A DNA stretch of 61,671 nt, taken from the NCBI GenBank assembly GCA_016932715.1, contig JAFGCG010000097.1:1-61671 (forward strand), in the 5' to 3' direction. The stretch is from Anaerolineales bacterium (GTDB taxonomy: Bacteria; Chloroflexota; Anaerolineae; Anaerolineales; Villigracilaceae). The notes under the pieces were generated by a model. That model ran no database searches. It had not been told where the DNA came from and saw only the letters and a program-made list of their open reading frames with translations. Below are positions 53,601 through 61,411 of the stretch, piece after piece (the stretch's first letter is position 1; each line of letters starts with the position of its first letter). A program made the position numbers and the translations under genes.

Positions 53601-54403
53601 GATTCCACCTTGTCTTTCAGTCCATGCGAGTATTCGAGCAGGAATTCATCCAGTGCTTTCAGAGTAGTGTCTTTCTTGGCAATACTTGCTACGATCTCTC
53701 CGCGATCCATGATGACAAAACGATCTGAGATTTCATACACGTCTGCAATGCTGTGTGAGATGTAGATACAGGCTTTGCCGGAATCCTTGATCTTGTGCAC
53801 GAAATTGAGCACCTTCGCCACCTCCTTCAGGGAGAGAGCAACCGTTGGCTCGTCAAGGATGATCAGTTCAGCATCGAAATGCATGGCCCTGCCAATCGCA
53901 ACTCCCTGGCGCTCGCCGCCGGAAAGCTTGCTCACCTTCGAATCGACCGTGATGCCTTTACCCCGGAAGCCGATCGTATTGACCATGATCTCGTTGGCGA
54001 TTTCCTTTTCCTTTTTGACATTAAGGAAACCGAACGGCAGGGTGATTTCACGGCCAATAAAAAAATTCCGCCACAGGACCTGCTTCTCGCCAAGGGATTT
54101 ATCCTGGTATACGGTTTCGACACCATACTTATGCGCCTGCTTGACATTGTAGCTGCGAATATCCACCTTGCGGCCAGCGATGTAGAGCTCACCACTGGTC
54201 GGCGGAAACACGCCAGTCAGGATTTTCACCATGGTCGATTTACCGGCGCCGTTGTCACCGATCAGTCCAACGATCTCGTTGCGTCCCACTTCCAAGTTGA
54301 TATTTTTGAGAGCACACACCAGGCCAAAATATTTCTCAATATTGACCATTTGCAGTGCATAACGCTCACCCGGAGCATCAACAATGTTTGCCTGCTTATT
54401 CAT
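53597..54403 (-). CDS. single-domain CUT2 ABC ATPase (system 1)
   Basis: The 268-residue protein has only one ABC domain: Walker A GDNGAGKSTMVKILTG near residue 45, the unusual signature LSGGERQGVAIGRAM, Walker B LIILDEPTVAL, and the H-loop SHS. Most CUT2 ATPases (RbsA, XylG) are tandem proteins of about 500 residues; half-size ones occur in FrcA-type systems. The ATG at 54403 (AGGTCT upstream) is preferred over a 15-codon extension. It works with the permease that overlaps it and with the binding protein at 54643-55689. Confidence 0.9.
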   Translation of the reverse strand: MNKQANIVDAPGERYALQMVNIEKYFGLVCALKNINLEVGRNEIVGLIGDNGAGKSTMVKILTGVFPPTSGELYIAGRKVDIRSYNVKQAHKYGVETVYQDKSLGEKQVLWRNFFIGREITLPFGFLNVKKEKEIANEIMVNTIGFRGKGITVDSKVSKLSGGERQGVAIGRAMHFDAELIILDEPTVALSLKEVAKVLNFVHKIKDSGKACIYISHSIADVYEISDRFVIMDRGEIVASIAKKDTTLKALDEFLLEYSHGLKDKVES

Positions 54404-54581
54404 AAGACCTCGACTTCTGCATTTTTCTTCTCCTGACTTCCGTTGCATATTGCAAAGGGAATTCGTATGGCAACATCCGGGAGAATTAACTCCCTGCTTT
54501 CCTTTGTTTCCGATAGGGGTAATCCCCTATCGATTTTACTATTTCCTGTATACTGCTCTACAGAACGCAGTAAATTGGTGT

Positions 54582-54611
54582 GACGCCCCCGCCATGAAAA
54601 GCGGGGGCGTC
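54582..54611 (-). terminator. hairpin after system 1 binding-protein gene
   Basis: Perfect 11-bp stem GACGCCCCCGC/GCGGGGGCGTC with an 8-base loop, about 30 bases past the stop of the binding-protein gene. No T-tract on the minus strand. Same position as hairpins after the other binding-protein genes. Confidence 0.6.
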
Positions 54612-54642
54612 GCTGTAAATTCAAATCAACAGCGCAACCGGA

Positions 54643-55689
54643 TTAGCGGATTCCCTGATCGATAAGAGGTGCAATGGAAGGGAGATTCTCCGGGGTAAAT
54701 GTGCCTACGCCCGTATTAATGCTCAGACCCGGGATCTGGTACATCTTCGTCATGTAGATCTGCTGGACGGGGAGATAGCCCTGCAGGTAAAGCACCTGAT
54801 CGAAGCTCGCGCTGATCCAGCCTTTTTCGATGCCATCCTTGGTCGCGGGTGAAAGGTCAATACCGCCGACGATGATATCGCCAGGCTGCTTGCCTGCCGC
54901 CTCGAGGACCTTCGGCAGAACTGCGGTAATGTTACCGTGCTGGGTTCCGATGGCCTTGAGATTGGGGTGCGCCTCGAAATAAGCAGTCAGGATTGGGATT
55001 GCCAGCGAGGCATCCTTGTCCACTGCGTCGGTGGCGTCAAGCTTGTCAACCTTGATTCCGGCTTCTTCGAGCGCGTCGACAATACCCTGAGAACTCACGC
55101 TTCGGCCTTCCTGGTGCCAGATGTCGTAAACGACGGCTTCGTCACCGGCCTGCAGGCCTGCCGCGATCATCGCCGTGCCAGTCAGATAACCACCATCGTG
55201 CAGGTTGGCCCCGGCGTACCCAAAGCCCTTGGGCTGGTATTTTTTCGCGATCGCCTGGAAAGCAGGGTCGCCCGGATTATTGCCGCTGGTCACGATAATG
55301 CCCTGGCTGAAAGCATCATCAATGAGCGCTGAGAAAGCGTCTCCGCCGGGATGGCCCATGATAACGATGCCATCTGGTTTGGCAGCCACAGCCTCTTTGA
55401 ATTGATCGATCATCTTCTGGTTGTCCCAGCCTGAGTACTGCTCGACCAGCTTGATGTTGAGGGCTGCCGCGGCAGCCTTGGCGCCATTTGTGCGTGCCAG
55501 CGTCGAGCCATCGCCTGCATTGCCGCCCATCTGCATATAGACGACGAGTTGCTCGCCCGCAGGTGCTGCCTCGGTTGCAGGTGCTTCGACCGGCTGCACA
55601 GCAGCAGTAGCCGGAGCGCCACAAGCGGAGAGTACCAGACTAACCAGCAGCAGAACGGCTAGCAGGTTGAGAGAGGATTTCTTGGACAT
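54643..55689 (-). CDS. CUT2 sugar-binding lipoprotein (system 1)
   Basis: The 348-residue protein has a lipoprotein signal (LVLSACGAP, Cys23), an Ala/Pro/Glu linker, and a periplasmic-binding fold with KPDGIVIMGHPGGDAFSALID, GFGYAGANLHDGGYLTGTAM, and HGNITAVLPKVLEAAGKQPGD. The IAVMGHPGNEAF/IVIMGHPGGDAF motif is shared with the protein at 57277-58365. The ligand is not known; the adjacent dehydrogenase suggests a sugar or cyclitol that is oxidised first. The leader holds element copy B and an orphan AAGGAGGTG. Confidence 0.9.
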   Translation of the reverse strand: MSKKSSLNLLAVLLLVSLVLSACGAPATAAVQPVEAPATEAAPAGEQLVVYMQMGGNAGDGSTLARTNGAKAAAAALNIKLVEQYSGWDNQKMIDQFKEAVAAKPDGIVIMGHPGGDAFSALIDDAFSQGIIVTSGNNPGDPAFQAIAKKYQPKGFGYAGANLHDGGYLTGTAMIAAGLQAGDEAVVYDIWHQEGRSVSSQGIVDALEEAGIKVDKLDATDAVDKDASLAIPILTAYFEAHPNLKAIGTQHGNITAVLPKVLEAAGKQPGDIIVGGIDLSPATKDGIEKGWISASFDQVLYLQGYLPVQQIYMTKMYQIPGLSINTGVGTFTPENLPSIAPLIDQGIR

Positions 55690-55780
55690 TTTCTTCTCCT
55701 TATTGGTAGATAGAGGATGAGATGTTGGCGTACGAATGGGGTAAGAGCAATAGAACCATCAAACTATGATGGAACCGCTT

Positions 55781-55816
55781 CACCCGGGAGCATGCACCCA
55801 GACGCCATTTTACCGA
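55781..55816 (-). promoter_or_regulatory. conserved leader element, copy B
   Basis: CACCCGGGAGC, TGC, AGACGCCA and CCGAT on the plus strand match 49927-49960. A stem CCATCA/TGATGG (55756-55772 region) lies beside it. Found in the same relative place, between a LacI gene and a binding-protein gene. Confidence 0.45.
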
Positions 55817-55860
55817 TGTACGCTTCCATGCTGGTATGAGTTTTTTTTGCCCCTGCCTCT

Positions 55861-55869
55861 CACCTCCTT
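55861..55869 (-). promoter_or_regulatory. orphan Shine-Dalgarno-like AAGGAGGTG in system 1 leader
   Basis: 172-180 bases before the binding-protein start, with no start codon within 12 bases. Same distance as in copy A (177-185). Confidence 0.45.
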
Positions 55870-55932
55870 CCGATTGATTCCGTTTCCATTTTTGTCAGGA
55901 CATACAAATACAGGAACGAGATAGAAATCTAA

Positions 55933-56976
55933 TCAAACTCGTTTTGAACTTTCACGTACAACAAGGGTTGGTCGTATAAAGCCTGATTGTGCGACAACAG
56001 ATTGTTTTCCCTGCCGGGCCCGGATCATCTCCACTACGTTTTGAACAGCCTGTTCGCCAAGCAACTGGAAATCTTGAGAAATTGTTGTTAATGAAGGATA
56101 AAAATATGCGGACTCAGAGATGTTGTCAAAGCCAATGACTGCCAGCTGTTCGGGGATGCGGATACCTCGGCGGCAGGCCTCACGCAAAACACTCAGTGCC
56201 ATCTGATCGTTCGCCACAAAAACAGCGTCCATATCCGGGAATGACTGAAGCAGTTGAATGAACGCCGGCTCCCCGCTGGCAGATGACCAATTCCCTTCAG
56301 CACAGTGCTGTTCAGAAGTATGAAATCCTGCTGCGTCCAGCGTTTCAAGCCAGCCACGCTTGCGCTCGTCCGCTTCCCACCAACCCTGCGGACCCGAAAT
56401 ATGCCCAATCTTTTTCCGCCCGCAATCCAATAGATGTTGTATTGCCAGCACTGCGCCCTGGAAGTTATCCGTTGCAAGACTGGAAATCCCCTCGCGCGGC
56501 CGCATGGCAATGAAAAGCATTGGTACAGGGATTTCCTCCATACGCTCGTCGATCCAGGCATGATTGTCACGAATTTCCGGTACCAGCCATAATATTCCGT
56601 CAACCTGGCGAGCAAGCAAAGAATCTATTGCCTCATCGGTCCTGCTTGTATCGAAGTTGTCGAGTTCTTTCATTAAAAGCATGAAGCCAAGTTCGTCTGC
56701 TTTATCGGCCATGCCGCTGAGAGTGCGTGACGGTCCCATGTATTTCAAACCGAATGTGACTACACCCAGAGTGTAACTACGTTGCTGAATCAGACTGCGG
56801 GCAAGAGTGCTTGGGCGGTAGCCCAGTTGTTCCACCACTTTTTCTACAGTTTGCCGGGTTTCCTCGGAGACATAAGAAAACTTGTTCATGACGCGCGAAA
56901 CCGTCTGTGTCGAGACTCCCGCTGCTTGTGCCACATCTTTGATGGTAACGCGTTTTTTTCTGTGAGATATGCTCAA
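55933..56976 (-). CDS. LacI family transcriptional regulator between the two CUT2 systems
   Basis: The LacI protein has HTH KRVTIKDVAQAAGVSTQTVSRVMNK, hinge YRPSTLARSLIQQRSY, and a sugar-binding domain ending LVVRESS. A longer frame begins at a TTG at 57036, but that lies upstream of the expected transcription start, because TTGACA-N17-TATTAT ends at 57027. The only later start-like codon before the HTH is TTG at 56976, giving 347 residues starting SISHRKKR. No Shine-Dalgarno precedes it, so the start is uncertain. It is paralogous to the protein at 50018-51064 and controls the minus-strand system, itself and probably the divergent plus-strand system. Confidence 0.85.
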   Translation of the reverse strand: MSISHRKKRVTIKDVAQAAGVSTQTVSRVMNKFSYVSEETRQTVEKVVEQLGYRPSTLARSLIQQRSYTLGVVTFGLKYMGPSRTLSGMADKADELGFMLLMKELDNFDTSRTDEAIDSLLARQVDGILWLVPEIRDNHAWIDERMEEIPVPMLFIAMRPREGISSLATDNFQGAVLAIQHLLDCGRKKIGHISGPQGWWEADERKRGWLETLDAAGFHTSEQHCAEGNWSSASGEPAFIQLLQSFPDMDAVFVANDQMALSVLREACRRGIRIPEQLAVIGFDNISESAYFYPSLTTISQDFQLLGEQAVQNVVEMIRARQGKQSVVAQSGFIRPTLVVRESSKRV

Positions 56977-57000
56977 ATTACTTGATGATTGATTAAATCT

Positions 57001-57012
57001 GTTATCGATAAC
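57001..57012. promoter_or_regulatory. LacI operator GTTATCGATAAC
   Basis: Perfect 12-bp palindrome at the start site of the lacI promoter (57027-57055), the same GTTATC/GATAAC code as at 51100-51117 and 57117-57132. Confidence 0.75.
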
Positions 57013-57026
57013 ATGATAAGGATACC

Positions 57027-57055
57027 ATAATAGCAAATCCCGGAACGTTTGTCAA
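57027..57055 (-). promoter_or_regulatory. promoter of lacI and minus-strand CUT2 system
   Basis: On the minus strand TTGACA (57055-57050), 17 bases, TATTAT (57032-57027). It rules out the TTG at 57036 as a start codon. Confidence 0.82.
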
Positions 57056-57077
57056 GTGGGTCTTTTATTCAAACCTC

Positions 57078-57106
57078 TTGACACATGCTTCTATTTTTGC
57101 TAAGAT
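57078..57106 (+). promoter_or_regulatory. promoter of plus-strand CUT2 system
   Basis: TTGACA (57078-57083), 17 bases, TAAGAT (57101-57106). The start site is expected near 57113, just before operator sequences at 57117-57143. Confidence 0.75.
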
Positions 57107-57116
57107 AACTTTGCCC

Positions 57117-57143
57117 ATGTGAACGATAACGGGAACGTTCCCG
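57117..57143. promoter_or_regulatory. LacI operator pair ATGTGAACGATAACGG + GGGAACGTTCCC
   Basis: A GATAAC half-site identical to 51177-51192 is fused to a perfect 14-bp palindrome CGGGAACGTTCCCG (57130-57143), directly downstream of the plus-strand start site. Confidence 0.7.
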
Positions 57144-57185
57144 GAAATATGCGGAAGTTTGCAGTCTAGCCTGTAACAAACTACT

Positions 57186-57195
57186 GAAAGGAGGC
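57186..57195 (+). promoter_or_regulatory. orphan Shine-Dalgarno-like GAAAGGAGGC in plus-strand leader
   Basis: 82-91 bases before the binding-protein start; no start codon within 12 bases. A five-codon frame begins 37 bases later and is not a credible partner. Confidence 0.4.
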
Positions 57196-57276
57196 AGGGT
57201 AGAAGAGAAAAACGTCGAGAGCAATCAGAAATGAACGGTCACAATTGAATATTCAACTATCGAAAAGGAGACTGAA

Positions 57277-58365
57277 ATGTTCACTCGTGTTTCGCGCATT
57301 GTGGTCCTATTGTTGCTGTTGGCAATCGTGCTGGCAGCTTGCGCACCCGCCCCTGCCACGGAAAGACGGCAGCCAACTGCACAGACAGAACCGACCGAAG
57401 TGGTCGCAACCGAACCCTCCACCACGGAAGGTCCCGCGCCCGCCCAGGATGGCGGCTGGTGCTCCGGTACCAAAATCATCTTCTTCCCTGGCGGAGCCCC
57501 GGGCGGCTCTTTCGAGACCGTAGTCTACAACGGCGCGTTGGCGGCTGCGGCTGACACCGGCGCGGATGTGGAATACGTCTGGTCTGACTGGAACCCGGAG
57601 AAGATGATCACCCAGTTCTCGGAGGCTATGGCGACCAGTCCGGATGGCATCGCAGTCATGGGGCATCCCGGCAACGAGGCCTTCGCTCCTCTGGTAGATG
57701 AGGCAGAGGAGAAGGGCATTCTCGTCACCAGCATGAACGTCCAGTTGCTTGGACTGCAGGAGAAATACGGTTCCAACGGCTTCGGTTATGTTGGCGCGAT
57801 CAATTACAATGCCGGTTTCTCCCTGGGCAAGGAATCTATTGCCCGCGCTGGCTTGCAGGCTGGTGATAAAGCGTTTGTTTGGGGTCTGGTTGCGCAGGCA
57901 GGTCGTGGGGAACGCACCCAGGGCATCCTCGATGCTCTGGAAGAGGCTGGCGTTGAGGTGATCTACCAGGAAATCGATGACGCCACCAATGCCGAAGCAT
58001 CTGCAGGCATCCCGGTATTTGTGGGTGTCATGACAGCCAACCCGGATATCAAGCTGATCGTTACCGATCATGGCAACCTGACCGGCACGCAGCAGGCCTA
58101 TCTGGAAGCTGCCGGACTTGGTCCGGATGATGTCTTCGCAGCGGGCTTCGACCTCTCCGGCGCGACCGTGGAAGCGATCCGCGGCGGCTGGACCGATCTG
58201 GTGATCGACCAGCAGCAGTTCCTGCAGGGCTACATGGCGGTCCTGCAACTCTGCCTCGCCGATAACTACGCGTTCACGGGCTTAAACATCGACACCGGTT
58301 CCGGCTTTGCCCACAAGGACAATGTCGAGATCCTCGCACCCCTGGTCGAGCAGCAGATCCGCTGA
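57277..58365 (+). CDS. CUT2 sugar-binding lipoprotein (system 2)
   Basis: The 362-residue protein has a lipoprotein signal (LAAC, Cys22), a Thr/Pro/Glu linker to about residue 60, then a periplasmic-binding fold with FFPGGAPGGSFETVVYNGALAAA, SPDGIAVMGHPGNEAFAPLV and DHGNLTGTQQAYLEAAGLGPDD. It is paralogous to 54643-55689 but not a near-identical copy, so the two probably bind related but different sugars. The start has AAAAGGAGAC upstream. It is first in the plus-strand operon under a LacI-type operator. Confidence 0.9.
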   Translation: MFTRVSRIVVLLLLLAIVLAACAPAPATERRQPTAQTEPTEVVATEPSTTEGPAPAQDGGWCSGTKIIFFPGGAPGGSFETVVYNGALAAAADTGADVEYVWSDWNPEKMITQFSEAMATSPDGIAVMGHPGNEAFAPLVDEAEEKGILVTSMNVQLLGLQEKYGSNGFGYVGAINYNAGFSLGKESIARAGLQAGDKAFVWGLVAQAGRGERTQGILDALEEAGVEVIYQEIDDATNAEASAGIPVFVGVMTANPDIKLIVTDHGNLTGTQQAYLEAAGLGPDDVFAAGFDLSGATVEAIRGGWTDLVIDQQQFLQGYMAVLQLCLADNYAFTGLNIDTGSGFAHKDNVEILAPLVEQQIR

Positions 58366-58389
58366 GACAGAACCTTTTCACTTTCCAAT

Positions 58390-58414
58390 GCTCATTTTCC
58401 ATAACAGAATGAGC
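58390..58414 (+). terminator. short hairpin after system 2 binding-protein gene
   Basis: A 7-bp stem GCTCATT/AATGAGC with an 11-base loop, 24 bases past the binding-protein stop. Weaker than the others of this set. The rest of the gap (58415-58572) shows nothing I can name. Confidence 0.35.
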
Positions 58415-58572
58415 GGAGCGAAAGAAATAACGCAAGGACTAAGTGGTCTCGCTATCTTTTCAAAGCATTATCATTGCAGGCAGGCCATTTAGTCCTTGCC
58501 CACTTTGGAAATTTGGATGTTATCATTGGCACTCATAAGGTTAATTCGCCTGCTAGTACGGAGATTCATCCT

Positions 58573-59328
58573 ATGGACTATCGCCTAGAACTTAGAAACG
58601 TATCCAAATCCTTTGGGGAAGTCCAGGCGCTGGAGAACATCAATTTTCAGCTGGGGCAGAATGAGATTGTTGGTCTTTTGGGTGATAACGGTGCCGGAAA
58701 ATCCACCCTGATCAAGATCATCACCGGTTTTTATCAGCCCACCTCCGGTGAAATTCTGTTCAATGGCCAAAAGATAGATCACCTCACGGTTCCCAGGGCG
58801 CGACAATTGGGTGTGGAAACCGTCTATCAGGAACGTGCCCTGGCAGAGCTGCAGACGTTGTGGCGGAATATCTTTCTCGGGCGGGAACTCACCAACAAAT
58901 GGGGACTCCTGGATGTCCCCAAAATGAGGGATGAGACCTACCGGCTGATGAACCAATCCATGGGTTTTACCTCGTCGGCGATCGACCCGGAATCATACGT
59001 AAGAACCTTTTCCGGCGGTGAAAAACAAGGCGTTGCCATTGTACGCGCCCTCTATTTCGATGCGGAAATTATTATCCTCGACGAACCCACGATGGGCCTC
59101 TCGCTCAAGGAAACTGCCAGGCTCATCACGTTCGTGCGCGATATCAAAAGAGCAGGGAAATCTGCCGTGTTTATCGACCACAATGTGGTGCACGTTTATA
59201 ACGTAGCGGACCGCATCGTGGTGATCGACCGCGGCCGGATCGCAGGTGAGTTTATCACCAGGGACATCACCCTGGATGTGTTAATGGAAAAAATGATCCG
59301 GGTTGCAGAAACTGGCAATCTCGATTAA
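58573..59328 (+). CDS. single-domain CUT2 ABC ATPase (system 2)
   Basis: The 251-residue protein has one ABC domain: Walker A GDNGAGKSTLIKIITGFYQPTSG near residue 37, the non-canonical signature FSGGEKQGVAIVRAL, Walker B IIILDEPTMGL and the H-loop DHN. It is paralogous to 53597-54403. The ATG at 58573 has GGAG 12 bases upstream; the 33 upstream codons of the longer frame are unlike any ABC protein. The system 2 operon has binding protein, ATPase and permease in the usual order, with no enzyme gene. Confidence 0.9.
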   Translation: MDYRLELRNVSKSFGEVQALENINFQLGQNEIVGLLGDNGAGKSTLIKIITGFYQPTSGEILFNGQKIDHLTVPRARQLGVETVYQERALAELQTLWRNIFLGRELTNKWGLLDVPKMRDETYRLMNQSMGFTSSAIDPESYVRTFSGGEKQGVAIVRALYFDAEIIILDEPTMGLSLKETARLITFVRDIKRAGKSAVFIDHNVVHVYNVADRIVVIDRGRIAGEFITRDITLDVLMEKMIRVAETGNLD

Positions 59329-59346
59329 AGGAAAAGGACGGATGCG

Positions 59347-60384
59347 ATGACTCACACTGACGAGTCCACTCATGGAGCCAGTCGGGCAAATCGGAAAGCT
59401 TTCAGCCTGAAAAGGTTTGCCCGAACCTACGGTCCCCAGCTTGGAATTCTGGGAGTCTTCTTTGGTTTGTGGATCATCTTTATTATCGCAGCCCCCACGA
59501 CCTTCCTGAAACCCCAGATCTACAATGCCTTCATGTCGACCGTCCCCTTCTTTGCGATCATGGCCATCCCGTTGACGATGGTGGTCATCGCCGGTGAAAT
59601 GGACCTTTCGTTTCCATCCATCATGGCAATGGGCATGGTTGCATTTCTCCTGACGTACGGAGCCACGCCGGGCATCGCAAACATATCGGTAAGAGTCATG
59701 CTGTCATTCCTTGCTGCACTCGTGACCGGAACTCTGATCGGCTGGATCAATGGGCTGATCATTGTCAGATTTGGCATTCCTTCTTTAGTAGCAACCATCG
59801 GCACGCAATTCTTCTGGCGCGGCGCGGTATTGGTTCTTTCGCAGGGCAAGAGTGGCACGCTAAGTTATGTCAAGGAGTCGTTTCTCCATCCGGCTCTGGT
59901 CGGGAAGATCGGCGGCACTTTCCCCACGCAAATGATCTGGTTGATCGTGATCGCCATTGTCGGCTGGGTCCTGCTCAACCGTCACAAATTTGGCGCACAC
60001 ATCTATCTGATCGGCGACAATGCCAACAGCGCCGAACTGATGGGGATCAATACAAAACGAGTCCGCGTGCAGGCATTTATGCTGATCGGTTTGTTCTCCG
60101 CCTTTGCCGGAGTCATCGCCAGCTTTCACGTTGTCTATTTCTGGCCAAGCCTGGGCGAAGGTCATCTGTTGAGCACCCTGGCTTCCGTCTTCCTGGGCGG
60201 CACGTCCGTCTTTGGCGGCACCGGGACAATCTTAGGGACATTCATCGGAGCGTTCATCATCGGTGCGATCGAAGCCGCCACCGTGGCCGTCGGGCTGACC
60301 GGCTTCTGGACAGAGTTGATCTATGGGCTGATCATCGTACTCTCCGTGATCATGCACGCCTATCTTCGAAAGCGTGCGGAATGA
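59347..60384 (+). CDS. CUT2 sugar ABC transporter permease (system 2)
   Basis: The 345-residue permease has about ten spans, VVIAGEMDLSFPSIMAMGMVAFLL near residue 75 (same Glu-Met-Asp variant as system 1), HIYLIGDNANSAELMGIN, and FLGGTSVFGGTGTILGTFIGAF. It is the last gene of the plus-strand operon, 18 bases after the ATPase stop, with GGAAAAGGA upstream. It is convergent with the transglutaminase-like gene. Confidence 0.9.
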   Translation: MTHTDESTHGASRANRKAFSLKRFARTYGPQLGILGVFFGLWIIFIIAAPTTFLKPQIYNAFMSTVPFFAIMAIPLTMVVIAGEMDLSFPSIMAMGMVAFLLTYGATPGIANISVRVMLSFLAALVTGTLIGWINGLIIVRFGIPSLVATIGTQFFWRGAVLVLSQGKSGTLSYVKESFLHPALVGKIGGTFPTQMIWLIVIAIVGWVLLNRHKFGAHIYLIGDNANSAELMGINTKRVRVQAFMLIGLFSAFAGVIASFHVVYFWPSLGEGHLLSTLASVFLGGTSVFGGTGTILGTFIGAFIIGAIEAATVAVGLTGFWTELIYGLIIVLSVIMHAYLRKRAE

Positions 60385-60421
60385 TCCTGCCCTTCCCATC
60401 AGGGGCCCCGATCGACCTTCC

Positions 60422-61411
60422 CTACTTCCCGATCGGTTTTATCTGCCATTCTTCCGCTTCGACGCGTATCCGCGTGCTGTCCCCGGGCCAGTAAATATGT
60501 GTCCAATAGCTGCTGCCTCGCAGCGTAGATGGATTGACTCCTGTAGTAACGATGATGTGCTGGGGCGTATAGTGGGCAAAATAGTTCTCGCGGTCGCCGG
60601 GTGACCTCCCCAACGTGGGGTCCAATGCCACCCATCCGACGCCGGGCATATACATATCCGGCCAGGCATGTTCAAGACGCGCCCGGGCTTCCGTGTCGGT
60701 GTCGAGGAAAAGCAGCCCTTCGAAATAGCGCGCCGGAATACCTCGTGACCGGCTCAGCGCCACAAGCAAAGCTGTGTATTCGGTACAGTCAGCGCCCATG
60801 GCTCCCAGCGCCGCTTGCGCACCCCAATTCTTTCCATTGTAGGTATAGGTCAATTCATCCCCAATGTAATCATAAAACGCCCGCACCTGCTGACAGACCG
60901 TTGATTTGCCGCGTGTCAGCTCACTCGCAAGCGCGCTGATTTGGGGGTTCGCCGATTCGATATGTAGTTCCGGTTGGATAAAATCATCCGGCAGCTCTCC
61001 CTCGCAGGCCGATACGTCATAGGTCAGTTCGTTGATGGTTACCTGGTAATCGATCTGCACTGTTTGCGTGGTTCCAGCGGGCTGGCTGGAAAGATCGAAC
61101 TCAGCATACTGGTTGCCATATTCGTCGGTAATCAACTCAAAATCTGTGGGCGAAACTTTTTTTGAGACCACTTTTTGATAAGGAAGAAAATCCCGGATCA
61201 ATGCCACCCAGAGGTTCTGTTTCTCCGGCTGACCGGGTCCTTCATTTATAACCGTCAAACGCTGGTGTACTTCGTATTCCCGTTGACCCAGGATAGTCAT
61301 CAAGGGAGATGCAGATGCAACTGCCAGCGTTGATACATCCTCCCGCGGCTGACATGCCGGTCCGGGAATGATCAATAAAGCGACCAAAAGCCATTGGATG
61401 GAAAACCGCAT
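60422..61411 (-). CDS. transglutaminase-like superfamily lipoprotein
   Basis: The 329-residue protein has a hydrophobic N-terminus ending GPACQP (probable lipobox, Cys20), a beta-rich region to about residue 150, then a transglutaminase-like core. The catalytic Cys lies in GADCTEYTALLVALSRSRGIPAR near residue 212 and the His and Asp in HAWPDMYMPGVGWVALDPTLGR. The triad is complete, so peptidase-like or cross-linking activity outside the cell is plausible. It is convergent with the sugar permease and shows no link to sugar uptake. Upstream (61412-61671) I see no other gene; a lone TTGACA at 61605 lacks a -10 box. Confidence 0.82.
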   Translation of the reverse strand: MRFSIQWLLVALLIIPGPACQPREDVSTLAVASASPLMTILGQREYEVHQRLTVINEGPGQPEKQNLWVALIRDFLPYQKVVSKKVSPTDFELITDEYGNQYAEFDLSSQPAGTTQTVQIDYQVTINELTYDVSACEGELPDDFIQPELHIESANPQISALASELTRGKSTVCQQVRAFYDYIGDELTYTYNGKNWGAQAALGAMGADCTEYTALLVALSRSRGIPARYFEGLLFLDTDTEARARLEHAWPDMYMPGVGWVALDPTLGRSPGDRENYFAHYTPQHIIVTTGVNPSTLRGSSYWTHIYWPGDSTRIRVEAEEWQIKPIGK

